64,000 nt of DNA from an uncultured Lentisphaerota bacterium. Lineage in GTDB: Bacteria; Verrucomicrobiota; Kiritimatiellia; CAIQIC01. Positions within the stretch are counted from its first letter, which is position 1. Each line of letters starts with the position of its first letter. Location: NCBI GenBank assembly GCA_903896925.1, contig CAITZM010000181.1:62001-126000 (forward strand). The letters run 5' to 3'. Positions 52,314-59,297 of the stretch are shown one piece after another. A program made the position numbers and the translations under genes. The notes beneath the pieces are model-generated. The model saw only the letters and a list, made by a program, of their open reading frames with translations. It was not told where the DNA came from and searched no databases.

Positions 52314-54302
52314 ATGAACTATTCTGCTTTGTGCTTATCGCTGGTGTTGTCGGTGTCGGCTTGGGCGCAGACGCCGAAGCCGGCCGCCCCAACCGTGCCC
52401 AAGCGCGTGCCCCCGGCGGGCGTGGTGGTGCCGGAGAAGGACCGCCGCGAACTTGAGGCGGGCGCGGCCCAGCTCGCCACGGCCATCGCAAAGCTCCAGC
52501 ACCGGCCGGAGCTGGCGGCCACGCTGCCCGACGTGCAGATCTTCCACAAGGCGGTGGACTGGGCGCTACGCTACGACGAGGTGCTCGACCTCAAGCAGCT
52601 GGCCGTCGCCCGCGGGCTGCTGACGCAGGGCATGGCGCGCGCGACCGCGCTCGCCGCCGGCCGCACGCCCTGGCTCGAACAGACCGGCATGGTCCTGCGC
52701 GCCTACCGCTCGCAGATCGACGGCTCGCTCCAGCCCTACGGCCTGCTCGTCCCCGCGGACTGGAAGCCCGGCGACCGCCAACCGCGCCGGCTGGACTTCT
52801 GGTGCCACGGCCGCAACGAGAAGCTGACCGAGCTGTCCTTCCTCGACTCGCAGTCGCGCGCGAAACCGGAATTCGCGCCGCCGGGCGCGTACGTCTGCTT
52901 CCTCTACGGCCGGCTCTGCAACGCGAACAAGTTCGCCGGCGAACGCGACCTCTTCGAGGCGTGGGACCACCTGCGCGTCCGCTACCCGGTGGACAACGAC
53001 CGCGTCGTCGTGCGCGGCTTCTCGATGGGCGGCGGCGCCACGTGGCACTTCGCGGCGCACCACGCCGGCCTCTGGGCCGCGGCCGCACCGGGCGCGGGCT
53101 TCGCCGAGACCGCCGAGTTCGCCCACGTCTTCGACGAGGGCAAGGAACCGCCCGCGCCGTGGGAACAGAAGCTCTGGCGCTGGACCGATGCGACGGTCTA
53201 CGCCGCCAACCTGGCCAACGTGACACTCGTCGCGTACTCCGGCGAGATCGACAAGCAGAAACAGGCCGCCGACATCATGCTGCGCTTCGCCGAGAAGGAG
53301 GGCCTGACCTTCCCGCACATCATCGGCCCCCAGACCGCGCACAAATATCACCCCGAGGCCAAGCCGAAGATCGAGGCGCTCGTCACCGCGGCCGCCGAAA
53401 AGGGCCGCGCGAAGGAACCCAGGCAGGTGCATCTGACCACCTACACGCTCGTCTATCCGACCATGCGCTGGGTGGAGCTCGACGGGCTGGAGAAATCCTT
53501 CGAACGCGCCGATGTCACAGCCAAGATCGAGGGCGACAAGATCGTGGCCACCACGCGCAACGTCAGCGCGCTGCGCTTCACCACGCCATTCGCCGCGGGC
53601 CTCGCGAGCGACCGCATCCAGCAGGTCGTGCTCGACGGCGCGACGCTGCCCGCCGGCTGGAACAAGGCCGGCGCGCAGTTCCACAAGGAGGCCGGCCAGT
53701 GGCACGGCGGGCCGCTGACCACGCTGCACAAGAAGCCCGGCGTCTGCGGACCGATCGACCATGCGTTCATGTCGCGCTTTCTGTTCGTACGGCCGACGGG
53801 CAAGCCGCTCAACGCGGCGGTCGGCGCGTGGACGAAAGCAGAAATGGAACTCGCGTGCAGCGAATGGCGGCGCGTCTTCCGCGGCGAAGCGCCCATCAAG
53901 GACGACATCGCCGTGACCGCGGACGACATCACCAACTGCAACCTGATCCTCTGGGGCGACTCCGCGAGCAATGCACTGTTCAAGCGCCTCGCCGACCGCC
54001 TGCCGCTGCGCTGGTCCGCCGCCGCGCTGGAGTTCGGTGGGAAGAAATACGACGCCGCCTGCCACGCGCCGGTCATGATCTTCCCGAACCCGCTCAACAA
54101 CGGCCGCTACATCGTGCTCAACAGCGGACACACCTTCCGCTCCGGCGCCAACAACAACAACTCCGACCAGACGCCGAAGCTGCCCGACTGGGCCATCGTG
54201 AACCTCAACGAGCCGCCCGGCCCGCGCTGGCCCGGCCGCATCGCCGCCACCGGTTTCTTCGACGACCAGTGGCAGCCGCAGGGTGAACAGTGGACGCCGT
54301 GA
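52314..54302 (+). CDS. Secreted alpha/beta hydrolase (esterase-like)
   Basis: The product has 662 residues. The ATG at 52314 is preferred over that at 52308 because AAAGGG lies at better distance. The signal peptide is MNYSALCLSLVLSVSAWAQT. Residues ~30-120 are helical. The hydrolase domain starts near 140 (YGLLVPADWKPGDRQPRRLDFWCHGRNEKL) with the nucleophile elbow VRGFSMGGGATWHF near 243 and a histidine region GPQTAHKYHP near 345. The C-terminal 300 residues include beta-rich segments and NSGHTFRSGANNNNSDQ. It resembles secreted prolyl-oligopeptidase/esterase-type hydrolases of the PVC group. Substrate unknown. Confidence 0.8.
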   Translation: MNYSALCLSLVLSVSAWAQTPKPAAPTVPKRVPPAGVVVPEKDRRELEAGAAQLATAIAKLQHRPELAATLPDVQIFHKAVDWALRYDEVLDLKQLAVARGLLTQGMARATALAAGRTPWLEQTGMVLRAYRSQIDGSLQPYGLLVPADWKPGDRQPRRLDFWCHGRNEKLTELSFLDSQSRAKPEFAPPGAYVCFLYGRLCNANKFAGERDLFEAWDHLRVRYPVDNDRVVVRGFSMGGGATWHFAAHHAGLWAAAAPGAGFAETAEFAHVFDEGKEPPAPWEQKLWRWTDATVYAANLANVTLVAYSGEIDKQKQAADIMLRFAEKEGLTFPHIIGPQTAHKYHPEAKPKIEALVTAAAEKGRAKEPRQVHLTTYTLVYPTMRWVELDGLEKSFERADVTAKIEGDKIVATTRNVSALRFTTPFAAGLASDRIQQVVLDGATLPAGWNKAGAQFHKEAGQWHGGPLTTLHKKPGVCGPIDHAFMSRFLFVRPTGKPLNAAVGAWTKAEMELACSEWRRVFRGEAPIKDDIAVTADDITNCNLILWGDSASNALFKRLADRLPLRWSAAALEFGGKKYDAACHAPVMIFPNPLNNGRYIVLNSGHTFRSGANNNNSDQTPKLPDWAIVNLNEPPGPRWPGRIAATGFFDDQWQPQGEQWTP

Positions 54303-54315
54303 TGGCCAGGAACGG

Positions 54316-54443
54316 CAGGGCTCTCGCGCCGCGAGCGCCGCGGCGGGCACGGCGGCTTCGACAAGCTCACCGCAGGCGTGCCCGCCCTTCGACCCCGCGC
54401 ATCGATGCAACGCATCTTGGGTAGGGACATCGCGCCGCGATGT
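54316..54443. repeat. CGCGCCGCG-type palindromes
   Basis: CTCGCGCCGCGAG at 54322-54334 and GGACATCG-CGC-CGATGTCC-like pairing at 54425-54443 share the loop with the unit at 48098-48297 but carry other stems. The 204-bp spacer has no gene. Confidence 0.6.
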
Positions 54444-54506
54444 CCACCAGACAAACCAACATGCCAGCAAATCAACTTTTCATGCGTGGCCCGATATGAA
54501 GACCTC

Positions 54507-55811
54507 ATGAACCTCAGGCCAACCCAACCCGCGCTGATCGCCGGCGCATTGCTCTGCGCCACAACGTCGTTTGCGGCGGTCCAGGTCGTCAGCGAACGCA
54601 ACGAGCTGACCACCGATTTCCATTTCAAGCACGTGCCGCCACCGGCGCGCAATGACGCGGCGGCGGCAGCGGAGTTCACCATCGTCGAAGGCCGGCGCGA
54701 CGGCAACGGCGGCGACCTCAGGGTGCTGCATGACGGGAAACTGCCGCGCTCCGAGGACGAGCCGGGCGAAAACTTCTTTTTCGCCTCAGGCTCCGCCGGC
54801 GGCAAGGTGCGGGTGGACCTGGGCCGCGCCATCGAGATCAAACAGGTCAACACGTTCTCGTGGCACGGCGGGGACCGCGGGCCGCAGGTCTACACCCTCT
54901 CCGCAAGCAACACTGGCAAGGACGATTGGAAACAAGTCGCGCAGGTGGACACACGACCGAAGAGCGGCAGCGCTGGCGGGCAATACGGCGTCAGCATCAC
55001 CGACTCCACCGGCAGTCTCGGCCGCTACCGCTATCTGCTGTTCGACATCGCCTGCACCGAGAAGAAAGACCCGTTCGGCAACACCTTCTTCAGCGAGATC
55101 GACGTGGTCGAAGCCGGCGGTCCCGCACCGGAACCGGTGCCACTGCCGGCGAGTCACGTGGAGATCGTCGAGGTCGAGGGCGGCCGGTACCGGCTCGCGG
55201 TGGACACGACGGAGACGCCCGACCTGACCGAATGGACTCGTAGCGAACTCGCACCGGTTTTGCGTGAATGGTATCCGCGGATCATCCAGTTGCTTGCCAG
55301 CGAGGGCTACGAGGCCCCGCGCAACGTGCAGATCGTCTTCAGCGCGGACATGAAGGGCGTCGCCGCGACCGGCGGGACGCGGGTGAGCTGCGCAGCGAAA
55401 TGGTACCGGCAGAATCTGCAGGGCGAAGGCAAGGGCTCAATCGTCCACGAGCTAGTGCATGTGGTGCAGCAGTACGGCCTGAGCCGGCGCAATCCGAAGG
55501 CCACGCCAACGCCGGGCTGGGTGACGGAAGGTATCGCCGATTTTGTCCGCTGGTTCCTCTACGAACCCCAGTCGCACGGCGCCGAGCTCGGCAAGAACGC
55601 CCTGGCCAAGGCCCGCTATGACGCCAGCTACCGGACCACCGCCAACTTCCTCAACTGGGTCACCACGAAATACGACCCCCAGCTTGTCACGCACCTGAAC
55701 GCCGCCGCCCGCGCCGGCACCTACACCGAGGCCTTCTGGCAGCAGCGCACGGGCCATGCCGTGCAGGAGCTCGCCGACGCATGGAAAGCCGCCCTGGCGA
55801 AGGGCAACTGA
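54507..55811 (+). CDS. Secreted BSP-type metallopeptidase with discoidin-like domain
   Basis: The 434-residue product starts at the ATG at 54507 with a signal peptide (MNLRPTQPALIAGALLCATT). Residues ~95-200 form a discoidin-like (F5/8 type C) domain (VRVDLGRAIEIKQVNTFSWHGG). Residues ~225-430 are a basic-secretory-protein peptidase with HELVH in GSIVHELVHVVQQYG near 310 and PGWVTEGIADFVRWF providing the third zinc ligand. Family members are secreted zinc peptidases in plants and bacteria; the target here is unknown. The discoidin-like part may bind glycans. Confidence 0.83.
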   Translation: MNLRPTQPALIAGALLCATTSFAAVQVVSERNELTTDFHFKHVPPPARNDAAAAAEFTIVEGRRDGNGGDLRVLHDGKLPRSEDEPGENFFFASGSAGGKVRVDLGRAIEIKQVNTFSWHGGDRGPQVYTLSASNTGKDDWKQVAQVDTRPKSGSAGGQYGVSITDSTGSLGRYRYLLFDIACTEKKDPFGNTFFSEIDVVEAGGPAPEPVPLPASHVEIVEVEGGRYRLAVDTTETPDLTEWTRSELAPVLREWYPRIIQLLASEGYEAPRNVQIVFSADMKGVAATGGTRVSCAAKWYRQNLQGEGKGSIVHELVHVVQQYGLSRRNPKATPTPGWVTEGIADFVRWFLYEPQSHGAELGKNALAKARYDASYRTTANFLNWVTTKYDPQLVTHLNAAARAGTYTEAFWQQRTGHAVQELADAWKAALAKGN

Positions 55812-56426
55812 GCCGAGGATGTGAAGGAAGCAGAGCAAGCAGCCACGAACAGACGTCGGCAGCGGACACGACGAAAGCTAAGCATTTTTACCGCCAAGGC
55901 GCCAAGTTCGCCAAGGTCGGGCAAGAATGCGGGCGGAGGATTGCGAGCATGGAAATCTTTGCCGCAAAAGGACGCATAGATCCCAAAATAATTCTGGTGA
56001 TTCTCTGCATTGCTAATCATCAGAATTTTGTTTTCTCAACACAGTTTCGAAGCAGGCCGGTAGGACAGAGAACGAAAGCATCTCGCGGAGCGAGATGACT
56101 ACTATGGCGGCGGTTTCGTTGCGGCCTAGCCGCGCTAAGTTCTTTCGTGGTCATGCCTCTCCGTGAGCCGCTTCTTCCCTCTCTGACCTCAGTGGTTTCC
56201 TCTTGGCGTCCTCAGCGTCTTGGCGGTTCAATTCATCCCATACCGCCACGCAAGCAGCGCCGAGCGCCGCAGGCCACCCGTGGCCACCTGTGCGCCTCAT
56301 TGCTCTCCACGCCAGCTATTTTGCCGCTTGTCAGGCCGGCTGTAGCTTTCTAAGCTGCCGCCGTGATGAAAAATATGGCGGCATGAACACCACTTGAAGT
56401 TCGTTAATGCCGGTGGGAGGAGGCGC
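55812..56426. other. 615-bp spacer of lower GC with degenerate repeats
   Basis: Base composition drops visibly between about 55840 and 56090. CCGCCAAGGCGCCAAGTTCG starts at 55891 and is related to CTTGGCGTCCTCAGCGTCTT at 56205, in opposite orientation; CATCTCGCGGAGCGAGATG is a palindrome near 56081-56099. No reading frame with a start signal or domain is seen. Confidence 0.6.
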
Positions 56427-56987
56427 ATGAACGCGGAAGACATGGATACAATCGAAGCCAAAGTCGGCATGCCTCTACTCGGATTCTATAAAGCGGACAG
56501 GAAGCATGGACTAATCTTCTCACTCTCGATAGCACTACTGATCGCAAGCGTTGCGCTGGCGGCCGAGGTTAAGGAACCCAAAGAGCTGTCGCAGTGGATC
56601 GGGCTGGCTGTTGCGCAGGACTACTCGGTGGCGGCCTCGAACGGCGACGCGCGCGCGCAGTTTCTTTATGGGCTGTCCCTCCTGCACGGCCATATCGTCG
56701 TCGTCCAGGATCGGGTGCCCGTCATTTCTTCGATCCCCCTGATCGGCAAGCGGCTGTTCGAAAAGACACACTACTTCATTGACGCGCAGGCCAACACCGG
56801 ACAAGTTGCCACTGCCTATCAGTGGGTCAACCGTGCGCGCGATCAGCACTTCGCTCCCGCCATCGAAACCGAGCAGCTCTTCCGCGGGCGCGCGGTCACA
56901 CCGCTGCCGGCCGGCCCCGCGAAGACAGCTGCGCCGGTATCACGCACCACCGGCGCGGCGGAGACACCCAAGGGCTGCGGCCCCTGA
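56427..56987 (+). CDS. Sel1-repeat-like membrane-anchored protein
   Basis: The 186-residue product starts at the ATG at 56427 after GGGAGGAGG. A hydrophobic stretch (GLIFSLSIALLIASVALAAE, ~28-47) anchors or exports it. Residues ~65-160 have a Sel1-like helical pattern (AASNGDARAQFLYGLSLLHG and ANTGQVATAYQWVNRARDQHF), which usually mediates protein contacts. The C-terminal 30 residues are Pro/Ala-rich. Codon use is less GC-biased than neighbours. No clear partner in the context. Confidence 0.65.
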   Translation: MNAEDMDTIEAKVGMPLLGFYKADRKHGLIFSLSIALLIASVALAAEVKEPKELSQWIGLAVAQDYSVAASNGDARAQFLYGLSLLHGHIVVVQDRVPVISSIPLIGKRLFEKTHYFIDAQANTGQVATAYQWVNRARDQHFAPAIETEQLFRGRAVTPLPAGPAKTAAPVSRTTGAAETPKGCGP

Positions 56988-57013
56988 GCGCGAGGTCGCC
57001 GCATTTCGAAGGT

Positions 57014-57041
57014 TTGGGAACGTACATCCGCATGATATAAA
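57014..57041 (+). promoter_or_regulatory. Promoter giving a leaderless transcript
   Basis: TTGGGA (57014-57019) and TATAAA (57036-57041), 16-bp spacer. The ATG at 57048 lies 7 bases after the -10 element. Confidence 0.5.
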
Positions 57042-57047
57042 GCCGCC

Positions 57048-59093
57048 ATGAAATGCACATGGCTTTCCGCCCTCCGTCTGGCGACCGCGCTGCCGGTCGC
57101 TGCCGCCTGTTTCGTCCTGCCGGCGTACGCCATCGATAAAATTCCGCCGAACCAAGCGGCGCTGGCGGAGGTCGCCGCCGGCAAATGCCGCGAGGCGCAC
57201 GCCGCGTGGTGGGGCTTCGACCCGGCCGACGCCACCGCGGCGCTGCAGGCCGCCATCCGTTCCGGCGCGCGCAAAATCATCGTCGAAAACCTGGGCGCGC
57301 CATGGGTCGTGAACAAGCTCCAGCTCGCCAGCGACCAGGAAATCGTCTTCGAGCCGGGCGTGGTCGTGCAGGCCAAGCGCGGCGCGTTCCACGGTACCGG
57401 CGACAGCCTCTTCTCAGCGACGCTCCAGACCAACATCACGCTGACCGGCCGCTGCGCAACGCTGCGGATGTGGAAGAGCGACTATGACGACAAGGCACAT
57501 TACACCCACGCGGAGTGGCGGCATGTGCTCAGTTTCAAGAGCTGCGCGGGTGTGCAGGTGACGGGCCTGACGCTGGCCGACAGCGGCGGCGACGGCATCT
57601 ATCTGGGCGTGGCCCGGCGCGGCGTGCCCTGTTCGGAGGTGACCATCCGCGATGTAGTCTGCACGAACAACTACCGGCAGGGCATCAGCGTCATCAGCGC
57701 ACGCAACCTGCTGATCGAGAACTGCACGCTCACCGACACCTGGGGCACGGCGCCGGAGGCCGGGATCGATTTCGAGCCGAACCACGAAACGGAGGAGCTG
57801 GTCAACTGCGTCATGCGCAACTGCGTCTCGGCCAACAACCGCGGCGACGCCTTCACCTTCTACCTGCGCCCGTTGCACGCGGCGTCTCGGCCGATCTCGA
57901 TCCGCCTCGAAAACTGCCGCGCCGAGGGCTGCCGGCGGTCGGCCGCGTTCGTTACCAGCCACAACGGGGAAGTCGGCGCGGTCACCGGCACGATGGAGTT
58001 CAGTAACTGCACCTTCACGGACAGCCGGCTTGCGGGCCTCACGATCGGCGACAAGCCGGCCGGCGGCGTGCGCGTGAGTTTCCGGGACTGCGCGCTCATC
58101 AACGCCGCCACCAACGACCCTGCGCTGGCGCCGATCCAGTTCTCCAGCGGGGCGAGCGCGACGGATGATTTCGGCGCCATTTCGTTCGAGCGTTGCACGG
58201 TTCGCGATCCCTTGGGCCGGCTGCCGCCCCTCGCCTACCACGACCTGTCCGGCAACGCCGGCCTGCGCGACATCAGCGGTGCCCTCGCGCTGCAGCGCAG
58301 CAACGAGACCGCCCAGGTGTATCAACTGACCCCGGCCCTGCTTGCCGCATGGCTGCCGCACACCAACTTCAAGCCGATCGCGAAATTCGTCACACAGGGC
58401 GTCCGCTACGAGCCGGCGCTGCCGCAGGCACAACCGGAGACGAAGTTGCTCTGCACCGCGCGCCAGCGCGGGCCGGCGGAGTGGCTGCTGTGGGCCCAGG
58501 CCGGGCAGCCGGCCGCCTTCATCGTGCTGATCCGCCAGGTCGGTAAAGCCGCACCCCAGCCGGCGCCGGTGTGTGTCGTCGCGCCGTCCGGCAAGGTCAC
58601 GAAGCTGCCGGACACCCAGGGACCGGGCGAGACCGCCTATACGTTCCGGCCCGCCGAGACCGGCGCCTACACCATCCGTTGCGAGCCGCGCATCGGGACG
58701 GCCACCGTAAACGCACCGGGCCACCGCGTCTGCCTGTATGCGCCGCATACCGCCCTGCACCTGCTGGCCACGACGGGCGAGTATTTCTTCTGGGTGCCGG
58801 CGGGCACGAAGGAATTCGCCGTAAAAGTTTCCGGCGACAATGCCGCCGAGCGGGTGAAGGCCACCCTGCGCGACCCCACCGGCCGGACGGTCGCAGCGGA
58901 GGACAACATCGTCCAGGCCCGCCAGTTCGTCGCGTCGCCCCTGAACGCTGCGCAAGGCGAGATCTGGAGCCTGCAGCTCGACAAACCCACTGGTGGCGTG
59001 CTCGAGGATTTCTTCGTGCAACTGCAGGGTGTCCCGCCTGTGCTGGCACACACGAAAGAAGCGCTGCTCAAGCCCGCAAGCGGCAATCCGTGA
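57048..59093 (+). CDS. Secreted right-handed beta-helix protein, unknown specificity
   Basis: The 681-residue product starts at the ATG at 57048 and has a signal peptide (MKCTWLSALRLATALPVAAA). From ~90 to 390 the repeats of a pectate-lyase-like beta-helix are visible (NITLTGRCATLRMWKSDYDD, VQVTGLTLADSGGDGIYLG, ISARNLLIENCTLTDTWG, GIDFEPNHETEELVNCVMRN). Two beta-sandwich-like regions follow (~455-680, e.g. ETAYTFRPAETGAYTIRC). The motif GIDFEPN is frequent in beta-helix glycan enzymes. Lyase, hydrolase or epimerase activity cannot be told apart. Exported. Confidence 0.8.
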   Translation: MKCTWLSALRLATALPVAAACFVLPAYAIDKIPPNQAALAEVAAGKCREAHAAWWGFDPADATAALQAAIRSGARKIIVENLGAPWVVNKLQLASDQEIVFEPGVVVQAKRGAFHGTGDSLFSATLQTNITLTGRCATLRMWKSDYDDKAHYTHAEWRHVLSFKSCAGVQVTGLTLADSGGDGIYLGVARRGVPCSEVTIRDVVCTNNYRQGISVISARNLLIENCTLTDTWGTAPEAGIDFEPNHETEELVNCVMRNCVSANNRGDAFTFYLRPLHAASRPISIRLENCRAEGCRRSAAFVTSHNGEVGAVTGTMEFSNCTFTDSRLAGLTIGDKPAGGVRVSFRDCALINAATNDPALAPIQFSSGASATDDFGAISFERCTVRDPLGRLPPLAYHDLSGNAGLRDISGALALQRSNETAQVYQLTPALLAAWLPHTNFKPIAKFVTQGVRYEPALPQAQPETKLLCTARQRGPAEWLLWAQAGQPAAFIVLIRQVGKAAPQPAPVCVVAPSGKVTKLPDTQGPGETAYTFRPAETGAYTIRCEPRIGTATVNAPGHRVCLYAPHTALHLLATTGEYFFWVPAGTKEFAVKVSGDNAAERVKATLRDPTGRTVAAEDNIVQARQFVASPLNAAQGEIWSLQLDKPTGGVLEDFFVQLQGVPPVLAHTKEALLKPASGNP

Positions 59094-59192
59094 CATGGCA
59101 TGTCCGGTAGGGGCGCAGTCTTGCTGCGCCCCTACCAACTGCAGCCTGACCTCAACCATCCCTTTTCTTTGTGGGCGGGGCTGAGTTGCTTT

Positions 59193-59219
59193 CGGCTCCG
59201 CCAGAGGCGTCGCCCTACC
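59193..59219. repeat. 27-bp phrase, inverted copy of 52095-52121
   Basis: The phrase begins CGGCTCCGCCAGAGGCGTCG and is followed directly by the TTTTCCAA repeat at 59221. The exact reverse complement lies 7 kb to the left. Confidence 0.85.
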
Positions 59220-59220
59220 C

Positions 59221-59270
59221 TTTTCCAAACCATGGAAAAAACGGCCCTACCGGTTTCCAACCTTTGGAAA
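59221..59270. repeat. Two TTTCCAAG-type palindromes, the second forming a -35 element
   Basis: TTTTCCAAACCATGGAAAAA at 59221-59240 and TTTCCAACCTTTGGAAA at 59254-59270. The TTGGAA of the second copy is placed 16 bp before a TACAAA -10 element. Confidence 0.8.
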
Positions 59271-59291
59271 AGTGCTGGCGCGTGCTACAAA
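59264..59291 (+). promoter_or_regulatory. Repeat-derived promoter giving a leaderless transcript
   Basis: TTGGAA (59264-59269), 16-bp spacer, TACAAA (59286-59291), and the ATG at 59298, 7 bases further on. Confidence 0.55.
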
Positions 59292-59297
59292 ACGGGC

